DNA of 64,000 nt from VRUE01 sp033856275 (GCA_033856275.1 JAWVFJ010000049.1:19885-83884), one strand, 5' to 3'. Positions 50,512 through 58,278 are shown, numbered from the stretch's first letter. The notes: generated by a model from the sequence alone, not told the origin. Numbers and translations are program-made.

Positions 50512-52578
50512 GTGCCTCATAAGGCCGCAGACCGGATTCGCAATGTTGCCCTGGTTGGGCACCGGGGCAGCGGCAAGACGAGCCTGCACGAGGCAATGCT
50601 GTTCGAGTCCGGGGCGGTGTCGCGGCTTGGCACGGTCGGTGAGGGCTCCACCGTCTCCGACCACGAGCCAGACGAGCAGGAGCGCTCGATGTCGATCAAT
50701 GCTTCGCTGGCCTGCTTCGAGCACGACGGGCGTGAGATCAACCTGATCGACACGCCGGGAGAGCCGAGCTTCGTCGCCGACGCTGTCGCGGCGCTACGTG
50801 TTGCCGATGCAGCCGTGGTCGTGGTCAACGGGGTGATGGGGGTCGAGGTCAACACCGAGCGGCTCTGGCGCCGCGCCGACGCCGAGGGTTTGGCGCGGCT
50901 CGTCTACGTCAACATGCTCGACCGCGAGAGGGCCGACTTTTTCCGTGCTCTTGGCTCACTCAAGGATGCCTTCGGGCCCCACGTTGTCGCCACGGAGATC
51001 CCAATTGGAAGCGAGCAGGCCGTGCGCGGCGTGATCGACCTGATCGACCAGACGGCGTTCGTCTACGCGGGCACCGGCCCCGGCGCGGCCGAGGAGGTCG
51101 AGATTCCGGATGAGTTGCGCGGTCAGACGAACGAATACCGCGAGAAGCTGATGGACGAGGTGGCCGAGAACTCCGACGAGCTGATGGAGCGCTACCTCGA
51201 CGGCGAGCAGATCGACCACGACGAGATCGTCCGCGTGCTGAAGCAGGGAGTGACCGCGGGGCGGGTTTTCCCGGTGACTTGCGGGGTTGCGACGCGCAAC
51301 CTCGGCACCGGTCGGCTGCTCGCGGCGCTGGTCGAGGACTTGCCATCCCCGGCGATGCGCGGCGCCCGGGGGGCGACCGGGGCCGAGGGCGAGGCGATCG
51401 AGATCGAGCCCGACGAGGAGGGGCCACTGGTCGCCTACGTCTTCAAGACCCTCGCCGACCCCTATACCGGCCGGGTCAACCTCTTCCGGGTCTACCGCGG
51501 CACCATCGACTCGGACTCACAGGCGGTCAACGTTACCCGCGGGCAGAAGGAGCGGATTGGCCAGCTCGGCCAGCCGCTGGGCAAGGAGCTGAGGTCGACG
51601 GCCGAGCTCGGGGCGGGGGACATCGGCGCCGTCGCCAAGCTGAAGGAGACGCGCGCCGGTGACGTGCTTTGCACCGGCCCAGCGGAGATCGGCTTCCCCC
51701 CGCTCGACCTGCCCAATCCGGTGATGGCCTTTGCCTATGAGCCGAAGTCCAAGGGCGACGAGGAGAAGGCGGCGGACGCGGTGCGTCGCCTCACCGAGGA
51801 GGACCCGACCCTCGACGTGCACCGCGACGCGCAGACGGGCGAGCAGATCATCGCCGGCCTGACCCAGATCCACGTCGAGGTGATCGTGGCGCGGATGAAG
51901 CGCCGCTTCGGTGTCGAGATCGAGCTGCACCCTCCGCGCGTGCCCTACCAAGAGTCGATCCGCAGCCCGGCGAGCGCTCACGCCCGCTACAAGAAGCAGT
52001 CGGGCGGTCGCGGCCAGTTCGCCGACTGCAAGATCGAGATCGAGCCGAGCGAGAACGGCGCCGGCCTGGAGTTCGTCAACAAGATCAAGGGCGCGGCGAT
52101 TCCCGGCAGCTTCATTCCCGCGGTCGAGAAGGGAGTCGAGGAGGCGATGGCTCACGGGACCGTCGCCGGCTATCCGGTCAAGGGCGTGCGCGTGCGGCTC
52201 GTCGACGGCAAGCACCACGACGTCGACTCCTCGGAGATGGCCTTCAAAATTGCCGGCGCGATGGCCTTCAAAGAGGCGATGGAAGCGGCCGATCCTGTCT
52301 TGCTCGAGCCGATCGTACGGTTGGTGGTCAGCTGCCCGGAGGACGTCGTCGGCGATGTGATCGGCGACCTCAACTCGCGCCGTGGCCACCCGCTGGGAAT
52401 GGAGCCGAAGGGCACCGCAACCGAGGTGCGGGCTGAGGTGCCGATGAGGGAGGTGCTCGACTATGCACCGGACCTGCGCTCGATCAGCGGCGGCCGCGCC
52501 GATTTCGAGGTCGAGTTTGAGCGATACCAAGAGGTGCCGGCGCACCTCGCCGAAAGAGTCGTCTCAGCAGCTGGCTGA
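50512..52578 (+). CDS. EF-G-like translation-factor GTPase with altered GTPase motifs
   Basis: A 688-aa EF-G paralogue (FusA2/EF-G-like). G1 is GHRGSGKTSL. The G3 box reads DTPGEPSF instead of DTPGHVDF, so the histidine used to activate water is Glu. The G4 box is NMLD instead of NKxD, so guanine specificity may differ. Domains II-V are complete (domain II LVAYVFKTLADPYTGRVNLFRVYRG; domain IV YQESIRSPASAHARYKKQSGGRGQFADCKIEIEP; domain V LEPIVRLVVSCPEDVVGDVIGDLNSRRG). The start is GTG 50512; a longer frame runs back into the sigma gene but is not coding. Confidence 0.92.
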   Translation: MPHKAADRIRNVALVGHRGSGKTSLHEAMLFESGAVSRLGTVGEGSTVSDHEPDEQERSMSINASLACFEHDGREINLIDTPGEPSFVADAVAALRVADAAVVVVNGVMGVEVNTERLWRRADAEGLARLVYVNMLDRERADFFRALGSLKDAFGPHVVATEIPIGSEQAVRGVIDLIDQTAFVYAGTGPGAAEEVEIPDELRGQTNEYREKLMDEVAENSDELMERYLDGEQIDHDEIVRVLKQGVTAGRVFPVTCGVATRNLGTGRLLAALVEDLPSPAMRGARGATGAEGEAIEIEPDEEGPLVAYVFKTLADPYTGRVNLFRVYRGTIDSDSQAVNVTRGQKERIGQLGQPLGKELRSTAELGAGDIGAVAKLKETRAGDVLCTGPAEIGFPPLDLPNPVMAFAYEPKSKGDEEKAADAVRRLTEEDPTLDVHRDAQTGEQIIAGLTQIHVEVIVARMKRRFGVEIELHPPRVPYQESIRSPASAHARYKKQSGGRGQFADCKIEIEPSENGAGLEFVNKIKGAAIPGSFIPAVEKGVEEAMAHGTVAGYPVKGVRVRLVDGKHHDVDSSEMAFKIAGAMAFKEAMEAADPVLLEPIVRLVVSCPEDVVGDVIGDLNSRRGHPLGMEPKGTATEVRAEVPMREVLDYAPDLRSISGGRADFEVEFERYQEVPAHLAERVVSAAG

Positions 52579-52604
52579 ACCACGACACTCCATCCCGCTT
52601 GGAT

Positions 52605-52610
52605 TAGTTT
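52605..52610 (+). promoter_or_regulatory. -10 hexamer TAGTTT before the 52617 gene
   Basis: TAnnnT hexamer 6 nt before GTG 52617. Confidence 0.45.
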
Positions 52611-52616
52611 TCAAGC

Positions 52617-53039
52617 GTGAGCATCTACCAGCGCGATCCAGCCGCCCCGGGAGCGAACGTGAGGCGGCGGCAGGAGGAGGCGCCGGGCGGCCGGCTAGAG
52701 CATGCGGTAACGCGCTTCAACGGGAGCGATGCCGCCCGCACGGTTGCGGGATTGACCCGCAGCCTCGGCCGGCCACGCGCATCTGTCGGGGCGGCCGCCG
52801 GGTCGCCGATCGAAGTGCGGATCACCATTGCCTGGGACCTCTGCTGGTACCAGTGGGGGGTCGACGTGGGCGAGGAGCGGCGCCCGGTCATCGAGCTTGG
52901 CCGGGGTGAGGACATCGAGCAGCTCGACCGCGCAGCGCGGCACTGGAACGCGAGCCTCGGGGAGGATGCAAACCTGGTCTTCGGAATAGCTGGTCACCCG
53001 CTGCCGCGCCGCCGTTTTGGCTGGTTGAGGCACAGGTGA
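52617..53039 (+). CDS. Hypothetical protein upstream of rnhA
   Basis: A 140-aa protein without a recognised domain. The first 65 residues are basic and Gly/Ala/Arg-rich. The second half is more ordered: IEVRITIAWDLCWYQWGVDVGEERRPVIELGRG, then DIEQLDRAARHWNASLGEDANLVFGIAGH. The start is GTG 52617, 6 nt after TAGTTT. Its stop overlaps the rnhA start (GTGA), which makes it the first gene of a coupled set with rnhA and the glyoxalase gene. Confidence 0.75.
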   Translation: MSIYQRDPAAPGANVRRRQEEAPGGRLEHAVTRFNGSDAARTVAGLTRSLGRPRASVGAAAGSPIEVRITIAWDLCWYQWGVDVGEERRPVIELGRGEDIEQLDRAARHWNASLGEDANLVFGIAGHPLPRRRFGWLRHR

Positions 53040-53431
53040 AGTTGGTCGTCAACGTCGACGGCGGCGCGCGGGGCAACCCCGGACCCGCCGCGATCGCCGC
53101 GGTGGTGCAGGACGAGGAGGGCGGGGTACTGCAGGAGCATGGCGAGCGGATCGGGCGGGCGACCAACAACGTCGCCGAGTACAAAGCGCTGTTGCTGGGG
53201 GTAGGAATGGCGGCCAGTCTGGGGGCCAGCGAGATCGAGCTGGTCGGCGACTCCGAGCTCGTCGTCAAGCAGGTTAAAGGCGAATACAAGGTCAAGGACG
53301 CGACGATGCGAGAACTGCACGCTCAGGTGAAGGCGGCGCTGCGGGACTTCGACAGCTGGTCGATTCGCCACGTCCGCCGTGAGCACAACGCCGAGGCCGA
53401 TCGGCTGGTCAACGAGGCACTCGATGGCTGA
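53036..53431 (+). CDS. rnhA: Ribonuclease HI family protein
   Basis: A 131-aa RNase H-fold protein of the short actinobacterial/archaeal type. Catalytic residues are visible: Asp in LVVNVDGGARGNPGPAAIA, Glu in NNVAEYKALLLG, Asp in IELVGDSELVVKQVKG and a last Asp in HNAEADRLVNEAL. The start is GTG 53036 overlapping the previous stop; its end overlaps the next ATG. The window therefore encodes both RNase HI and HII. Confidence 0.93.
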   Translation: MKLVVNVDGGARGNPGPAAIAAVVQDEEGGVLQEHGERIGRATNNVAEYKALLLGVGMAASLGASEIELVGDSELVVKQVKGEYKVKDATMRELHAQVKAALRDFDSWSIRHVRREHNAEADRLVNEALDG

Positions 53432-53909
53432 GCCAATCGATGCCGGCGTCGACATCGGCCACGTTCACCTCAAAGTCGCCGACCTCGATCGCGCCCTGGG
53501 CTTCTACCACGACGTGCTCGGCTTCGAGTTGCAGGCACGGATTGGCGACGAAGCAGCCTTCGTCTCGGCTGGCGGTTACCACCATCACATCGGCCTCAAC
53601 ACCTGGCAGTCCAGGGGCGGCGGGCCACCACCGCCTGGGACGACGGGCCTCTTTCACTTCGCGATCCGCTACCCGACCCGTCGCGCTCTCGCCGTCGCCC
53701 TGCAGCGCCTGATCGATAACGGCGTCGGGCTCGGCGGCGCCTCCGATCACGGTGTCAGCGAGGCGCTCTACCTCAGCGACCCCGACGGCAACGGCATCGA
53801 GCTCTACTGGGACCGGCCCAAAGAGGAGTGGCCTGAGCCGGCCCCCGGCGACAAGGTGGCGATGTACACGCGACCGCTGGATCTGCAGGACTTGCTGGCC
53901 GAGCTCTAG
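53424..53909 (+). CDS. Glyoxalase/bleomycin-resistance fold dioxygenase-like protein
   Basis: A 161-aa vicinal-oxygen-chelate protein. Metal-ligand candidates are His in IGHVHLKVADLDRALGFYHDVLGFEL, His in GGYHHHIGLNTWQS, His in LFHFAIRYP and Glu in DPDGNGIELYWDRP. The pattern resembles catechol 2,3-dioxygenase-like or YwbC-like proteins; the substrate is unknown. The ATG at 53424 overlaps rnhA by 8 nt. Its TAG shares CTAG with the stop of the convergent protease gene. Confidence 0.9.
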   Translation: MAEPIDAGVDIGHVHLKVADLDRALGFYHDVLGFELQARIGDEAAFVSAGGYHHHIGLNTWQSRGGGPPPPGTTGLFHFAIRYPTRRALAVALQRLIDNGVGLGGASDHGVSEALYLSDPDGNGIELYWDRPKEEWPEPAPGDKVAMYTRPLDLQDLLAEL

Positions 53910-54733
53910 GACCCGAGGATGGCGCCGACCAGGTTTGGCTTGAACGCCTCGGTCCCGGGCACGAGCTGCACGCCGCTGAATGAGCTGTTTGCCCGCAGGT
54001 AGGCAAGCTCCTTGGCGAGGTCGCCGACGCCGTTTGTGGCAGGCAGCGGTGCCAGCTGCAGCGTGCTGAGGACGCCGATTGCCCCACCGCTTTCGTTCAT
54101 GAAGCCACTGCCCGAGTCGCCGGGAATCCCCGGGGTGAGGGTGACGACAACGTGACTCCAGCCGTTGCCTTCGTTCTGGACGACGATCCCTTGCTTCGGG
54201 CTCAGCTTGGTGACGCCGCCGCGCAGTTCGGAGTTGCCGTAGGAATAGACAGTCGAACCGAGGCCCCCGACACCGCCAACACCGGTTGGGCCGCCGAAGC
54301 CCGGCACCGATGGGTTCACCTTGCCGACGTCAGCGGGATCGAGTCTGATCAGGGCAAGGTCGTTGTAGGCGCAGGCGTCGGGGTTTGCCTCCCCATTTGC
54401 CTGCATCGTCAGCCATGAGTTGTAGACCAGCGTGCCTGGTTTGCTCGCGCCGATGACCTGCACCGGCGTGCCGAGCGGCAACGAGCCACTGGTGCAGCCG
54501 TTGGTTTCGGTCTGACCACCGGTGCCAGAGCAATGCGCGGCCTGGCCGAGGTAGACCGCCGAGGCGTCCTGGTAGACGAAGTTGGAGGTGCACTGGGCCC
54601 CTTCGGTAAAGACCTGAACACCCGGATGGACGGTCGCCTGGCCTATCGGCGCCCATGCCACAGCGAGGGAGGGAGGAATCGCCATGACGAGAAACGCCGC
54701 GAGCAACGGAATGAGGGTCGTTCGCTTGGACAT
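53906..54733 (-). CDS. Secreted S1 (trypsin-like) serine protease
   Basis: A 275-aa chymotrypsin-fold protein with a signal peptide (KRTTLIPLLAAFLVMAIPPSLAVAWA, cleavage near residue 27). The triad is His in GQAAHCSG, Asp in YNDLALIRL and Ser in PGDSGSGF. Cysteines near residues 46, 67, 78 and 120 could form disulfides. The start ATG 54733 has GGGAGG 6 nt upstream; a longer frame to 54796 would lack a signal peptide start. It lies divergent from tRNA-Gly with a 16-bp palindrome between. Confidence 0.9.
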   Translation of the reverse strand: MSKRTTLIPLLAAFLVMAIPPSLAVAWAPIGQATVHPGVQVFTEGAQCTSNFVYQDASAVYLGQAAHCSGTGGQTETNGCTSGSLPLGTPVQVIGASKPGTLVYNSWLTMQANGEANPDACAYNDLALIRLDPADVGKVNPSVPGFGGPTGVGGVGGLGSTVYSYGNSELRGGVTKLSPKQGIVVQNEGNGWSHVVVTLTPGIPGDSGSGFMNESGGAIGVLSTLQLAPLPATNGVGDLAKELAYLRANSSFSGVQLVPGTEAFKPNLVGAILGS

Positions 54734-54790
54734 GCTGAGCCTCCCGTAGTCATTAGGCCGGCGACCGTCCCGCCGGGTTGGCCCATAGCC

Positions 54791-54806
54791 TACCAAATAT
54801 TAGGTA
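54791..54806. promoter_or_regulatory. AT-rich palindrome TACCAAATATTAGGTA
   Basis: A near-perfect inverted repeat (7 of 8 pairs) in the divergent region between the protease and tRNA-Gly, AT-rich in an otherwise GC-rich window. A GTATAC palindrome overlaps its right edge (54804-54809). It is a candidate operator or protease promoter element; the binding factor is unknown. Confidence 0.4.
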
Positions 54807-54867
54807 TACGCTCTGGACCCCTGCGCACCGGCCACCCCGAATCCCGCAGCTATACTCGCCCTCTTGC

Positions 54868-54941
54868 GCGGCTGTAGCTCAGCTGGCTAGAGCGTCTGCT
54901 TGCCATGCAGAAGGTCGAGGGTTCGAATCCCTTCAGCCGCT
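54868..54941 (+). tRNA. tRNA-Gly(GCC)
   Basis: A full cloverleaf: acceptor GCGGCTG/CAGCCGC, D arm with AGCTCAGCTGGCTAGAGC, anticodon stem TCTGC/GCAGA with loop TTGCCAT (anticodon GCC), T arm GAGGG-TTCGAAT-CCCTT, discriminator T. CCA is not encoded. It is followed by TTTT. It forms the left border of an accessory island. Confidence 0.97.
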
Positions 54942-55027
54942 TTTCGCGAATCCCCTGCACGCGGGCGGGTCGGGTTCGGCGCAGGTCGCCGAAACCAAAT
55001 GGAACCATCCCCGCATATCGCCTCCAT

Positions 55028-55047
55028 TTTGGGCACTAGTTCCCAAA
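55028..55047. repeat. GGGCAC palindrome, left copy
   Basis: TTTGGGcACTAGTtCCCAAA, a 20-bp palindrome with one mismatched pair. Related GGGCAC palindromes occur at 59366 and 59669, that is, after the tRNA-Gly and around its distal 3' copy. Confidence 0.6.
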
Positions 55048-55177
55048 GTGACGCCGATGCGCGGCGATTAGCGGCATTTCCGCCCGATTCCGCCGCGCTT
55101 TGCGCCAGCGGCGGAGCTACGGTCGCCGCGCCGACATTAAGCAAAGTGCCCCGGCGGCGCTAGAACGCCCCTGGGCC

Positions 55178-55261
55178 GGCACCGAAGCCGAGACTTCGAT
55201 GCAAGAAGAACGGTACTCGCCGTTGCCCCACCAGGGCGGCATTGAGACCGGCTTCGGTGCC
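55178..55261 (+). repeat. Inverted repeat before the island operon
   Basis: GGCACCGAAGCC (55178-55189) pairs perfectly with GGCTTCGGTGCC (55250-55261). AACGG/CCGTT (about 55209-55224) forms an inner stem. The long-range layout resembles the family A-D elements, but it lies upstream of a gene, 20 nt before the 52-aa ORF. Confidence 0.6.
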
Positions 55262-55281
55262 CTACCGAGAGGAGGGGCGCC

Positions 55282-55440
55282 ATGCCCGCGCGGCAGAAGC
55301 CCATTCAAGGCACGTTATTCCTGATGGTTCCTCCGCGAAGGCTCGCCAAAGAGGCGGTCGAGGCCCAACGTCAGGAGGTCGCACTTTGGCCAAAGAGACA
55401 TTGCTCGATCACTGCCTTTCGTCGAGAATCGCGACCATGA
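55282..55440 (+). CDS. Small ORF (52 aa) coupled to the acetyltransferase
   Basis: Not recognised. It begins MPARQKPIQGTLFLMVPP, with an excellent Shine-Dalgarno (GAGGAGG, 6 nt spacing), and has a basic, Glu/Gln-containing second half. Its TGA overlaps the ATG of the acetyltransferase (ATGA, 55437-55440). The ribosome-binding site and coupling are the evidence that it is translated; it may be a leader peptide. Confidence 0.55.
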   Translation: MPARQKPIQGTLFLMVPPRRLAKEAVEAQRQEVALWPKRHCSITAFRRESRP

Positions 55441-55940
55441 AAGAACAAGGCTTGCGCAGTGCTGTCGCCACGGATGCCGAGTCGATGTGCGCGATCTACA
55501 ACGCGGCGCTCTCCGAACGGACTTCAACCTTTGAGACCCAGCCCCGATCCGCGGCGGACTTCAAGGCGAGGATCGAGGACGGTCGGTTCCCTGTGCTCGT
55601 CACCGACAGCGACGGCGGCGCCATCGGCTGGGCAGCTCTCGCCTCCTACAGCGCCCGTCCCTGTTATGCGGGAATCGGCGAGTGCAGCGTCTACGTCGCC
55701 GCTCAGGCGCGCGGCCGTGGGGTTGGCACGGCGCTCACCGAAGCACTCGCCATTGCAGCCGGGCAGAGGGGCTTCCACAAGATGATCGGCAAGCTCTTCA
55801 CCGATAACCCTGCCAGCGTCCGGCTGGTCGAGCGTTGCGGCTTCACGACAGTGGGTGTGCATCTGCGTCACGGACAGCTTGATGGCACCTGGCGCGATGT
55901 CTTGGTTGTGGAGCGGCTGCTCGCCACCACTTCCCTGTGA
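55437..55940 (+). CDS. GNAT N-acetyltransferase, phosphinothricin/arsinothricin (ArsN1) type
   Basis: A 167-aa GNAT enzyme. The sequence follows the ArsN1/Pat pattern: RSAVATDAESMCAIYNAALSERTSTFET, GWAALASYSARPCYAGIGECSVYV, the acetyl-CoA loop ARGRGVGTALTEAL, FTDNPASVRLVERCGF and HGQLDGTWRDVLVVERLL. Members acetylate phosphinothricin or arsinothricin, giving resistance; the substrate here is unproved. The start ATG 55437 is coupled to the small ORF; its stop overlaps the GrpB piece. Confidence 0.9.
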   Translation: MKEQGLRSAVATDAESMCAIYNAALSERTSTFETQPRSAADFKARIEDGRFPVLVTDSDGGAIGWAALASYSARPCYAGIGECSVYVAAQARGRGVGTALTEALAIAAGQRGFHKMIGKLFTDNPASVRLVERCGFTTVGVHLRHGQLDGTWRDVLVVERLLATTSL

Positions 55941-56236
55941 CCGCAAACGAACCCATCCAGCTTGTACCTCCTAACCCAGGCTGGCCCGCTCAGTTCGAGT
56001 TGGAGCGGGCGGCGCTCGAGGAGGCAATCGGCGAGTGGGCCTGCGGCGGCATTCACCACATCGGCAGCACCTCGGTCCCCGACCTCGACGCAAAGCCAAT
56101 CATCGACATCCTCGCGGCGATTCCGCCTGATTCCGCCTTTGTGTTTCCAAGTCTTCGCGCGATCGCGCTCGGTGTTTGTGGCGTGTTAGCTGACTTCTCC
56201 CGCCAGTGGTGCCGCCAGAATGGATGGCCACCATGA
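55937..56236 (+). pseudogene. Truncated GrpB/UPF0157 N-terminal domain
   Basis: A 99-aa ORF starting GTG 55937 (GTGA overlap with the acetyltransferase stop). The first 68 residues match GrpB: IQLVPPNPGWPAQFELERAALEEAI and HHIGSTSVPDLDAKPIIDILA, the nucleotidyltransferase-fold GS...D motif. GrpB is normally about 170-190 aa. After IIDILAAI the homology ends and the frame runs into unrelated residues, so most of the catalytic domain is missing. Its TGA overlaps the next gene's ATG (56233), so it is still in the coupled chain. Confidence 0.75.
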
Positions 56237-57009
56237 CCCCCGGAGCCGACCGTCGCCACTCCTCCTTGGCGCAGCATCAGCGCCATCGCAAGACGCTGAC
56301 CCCGCCCTTGATGCAGCTGCCCAACGTCCAGTCCTATCCGGATTGGCGTAAGCGGCGGGTTCCCGACATGCTCTGGCTCTCAGCAATGGTCGACGTCCAT
56401 GCCGGCGATTGGCAGGCCGCCCATCGCGCCCTCGACGCCCTCGATGCCTTCATTCCCCGCGGCGAGTCACTCTGGATGGACGGACGGCTGTCAACCTTCG
56501 GCCTCGTTCCGGAGGCCGCACATCCGTCCGCGCGCCGGGCTCTGCGCGAGGCCGCGTCGGAGACCCTCGTGCCTCAGCTCGGTCAGGCCCTTAGCTTCTT
56601 CGAAGACTGCCCGGGGGCTTGGCTCTTCGAGGATTGGGCATTCGAAACCGAATTCGACCCCTCGGCCGGCCTCGCCTATCTGCGCTCGCGGATGGCTGCC
56701 CTCGAATACAGCCGCAGCAAACACGCCTCTCTCGTGCGAATGATCGCCCTCGGCCGCGCCATGTACCGAGGGAAGCTCGCGCTTCCCTCCAACCTCGACG
56801 TCATACCGTTGATGGGGCGCTACCCCAATCTCGATTCCGACGAGGCCCAGCGCGTCGAGCAGTTCTCGCGGATGACCTACGACATGCAGGCGATGAATCT
56901 CGATGAAGAGCGTTTCGCGCCGGTCAGGGATCGCTGGTGCAAGAGCTTCTGGACTGGCTGTGCGCAGCTCGCTCGATCTAGCAACACGGCGGCAAAGGGC
57001 TTCGCATGA
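56233..57009 (+). CDS. Hypothetical protein, partner of the DUF5677-like gene
   Basis: A 258-aa protein I do not recognise. After a polar leader it is mostly helical: VPDMLWLSAMVDVHAGDWQAAHRALDALDAFI, then ALSFFEDCPGAWLFEDWAFE and YSRSKHASLVRMIALGRAMYRGKL. There is no signal peptide or membrane segment. The start ATG 56233 overlaps the GrpB TGA (ATGA); ATG 56224 is an alternative. Its stop overlaps the DUF5677-like start (ATGA), so the two are probably made together and may form a complex. Confidence 0.75.
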   Translation: MTPGADRRHSSLAQHQRHRKTLTPPLMQLPNVQSYPDWRKRRVPDMLWLSAMVDVHAGDWQAAHRALDALDAFIPRGESLWMDGRLSTFGLVPEAAHPSARRALREAASETLVPQLGQALSFFEDCPGAWLFEDWAFETEFDPSAGLAYLRSRMAALEYSRSKHASLVRMIALGRAMYRGKLALPSNLDVIPLMGRYPNLDSDEAQRVEQFSRMTYDMQAMNLDEERFAPVRDRWCKSFWTGCAQLARSSNTAAKGFA

Positions 57010-57842
57010 AGTTGACGCCGCGGCTTGAACGCCTGGTGCTGATGGCCAGGGCCTTCGATAGCGCCAACCGGGCGCTTGCCGATGTCCTGCGCACCAAACA
57101 GTTCGAAGCCGAACTCAACCTTGAAGCACCAACTTCTGCCGAGGTGCGACTCGGCCTCGCTTCTAGGCAGCTGCGATTGCTCTCCTACGTCGCCGGCAAC
57201 CCGATGCTCTGGCACCACCCGGTCGGTGAATACTTCCTGAGGCCGATGGTCGACACCCGTATCCTCGCCACCTGGCTGATCGCCAGGAACGATCCCGAGC
57301 TATTCGAGAAGTTCAAGAGTTTCGGGGCGGGCCGGCTCAAGCTCCACAAGCTCCACCTCGAAGATTTCGTCGAGGACGAGGAGCTACATGGCGAGTTCGA
57401 AGGTTTCCTCGACTACCTCGACAAACGCATTAATAGCGAGACCCTCGAGGAGTTCCAGAGCGTCGACCTGAGCGGCAATTTCTCCGGCATTTCAATTCGC
57501 GACATGGCGATTCAGGCTGGCCTCAAGCGCCTCTATGACCTGCACTACGCGCCGCTCTCCGCTGAGTTGCACGGAGAGTGGCAGTCATTGGAAGAGTGGG
57601 ATCTGGGTGTCTCTGACGACCCCCTGCACCAAAGCCATCGGTTCGGCACCTTCGACGCTCCTCAAGAGGGCGTCGCAATTCAGATCGTCGGCCACGCCTT
57701 CTTCCTGATGGCCGACACGGTCACTGAAATTTTCACCAGCCTGGGTCTCGATATCGGCGCCGAGATCGAGACATGCGGGGTCGCCTTCACTGCGGCCATC
57801 AAGCGTGCCCGTGAAAGTACTGAGGCCGAGTCTGATCGGTGA
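57006..57842 (+). CDS. DUF5677-like protein
   Basis: A 278-aa helical protein. RPMVDTRILATWLIARNDPELFEKFKSFG and YDLHYAPLSAELHGEWQSL, with the conserved Ser/His region, resemble the DUF5677 family, whose function is unknown. Codon use is less GC-biased than in the housekeeping genes. It is the last gene of the coupled island chain. A 49-aa frame beginning at its stop (GTGA, 57839) is probably spurious. The family call is from memory of the pattern and needs a profile search. Confidence 0.7.
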   Translation: MKLTPRLERLVLMARAFDSANRALADVLRTKQFEAELNLEAPTSAEVRLGLASRQLRLLSYVAGNPMLWHHPVGEYFLRPMVDTRILATWLIARNDPELFEKFKSFGAGRLKLHKLHLEDFVEDEELHGEFEGFLDYLDKRINSETLEEFQSVDLSGNFSGISIRDMAIQAGLKRLYDLHYAPLSAELHGEWQSLEEWDLGVSDDPLHQSHRFGTFDAPQEGVAIQIVGHAFFLMADTVTEIFTSLGLDIGAEIETCGVAFTAAIKRARESTEAESDR

Positions 57843-57989
57843 AAGCCGAGTGGAATGAGGGCCGCGTACCGTGCTTCTCGACTCCGACGGCGAGTTGGTT
57901 GCCCGGCTCTACGTTGAGGATTGGTTTTCGCATAGGCTCGCCGACCCCGCCAGATCAAGCGGCCGATGACATGCCATTCTCTCGGTGAT

Positions 57990-58166
57990 ATGACGGATAT
58001 ACGGATCGATCCTGCGCAGGCTTGGTTCTGGACCCGCGAGTGGCAGCAGCAAGAGCGTCAGGCGGACGAAGATCTTGCCGCCGGCCGGGTAACGCGCTAC
58101 GAGGATGACGAGCAGTTCCTCGCGGCGTTGGACGAGCGCACGAAGCCACTCGATGCCCGCGCGTGA
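57990..58166 (+). pseudogene. Antitoxin C-terminal-like fragment
   Basis: A 58-aa ORF, MTDIRIDPAQAWFWTREWQQ, then RQADEDLAAGRVTRYEDDEQFLAAL. This string resembles the C-terminal tail of AbrB/MazE-type antitoxins, which bind the toxin, but the DNA-binding N-terminal half is missing. A following GTG frame ends after 13 codons, so no toxin is present. It may be a decayed toxin-antitoxin locus. Confidence 0.5.
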
Positions 58167-58266
58167 GGGTACTCGTGTCGTTCTGGCGCGACTGGATCGG
58201 CTGACCTCATCAGCAGAGGGTCTTCCCCCTTGGGGCCGCCTGGACGGTAACGGGCGGACGGCGAGG

Positions 58267-58272
58267 TACCGT
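58267..58272 (+). promoter_or_regulatory. -10 hexamer TACCGT before the DUF433 gene
   Basis: TAnnnT hexamer 6 nt before ATG 58279. Confidence 0.4.
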
Positions 58273-58278
58273 TGACCA

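Larger units (their letters stand above)
54942..55281. other. Gene-free left end of the tRNA-Gly island
   Basis: No convincing gene. Visible structures are the palindrome at 55028-55047, a CCGCCGC...GCGGCGG inverted repeat near 55087-55111, and the paired arms at 55178-55189/55250-55261. The region ends in the strong Shine-Dalgarno GAGGAGG before the 52-aa ORF at 55282. Confidence 0.5.

Noticed and set aside
57839..57988. 49-aa frame with GTGA overlap after the DUF5677-like gene
   Set aside because: No motif, low-complexity Pro/Ser/Thr content, no partner. The overlap alone is weak evidence.
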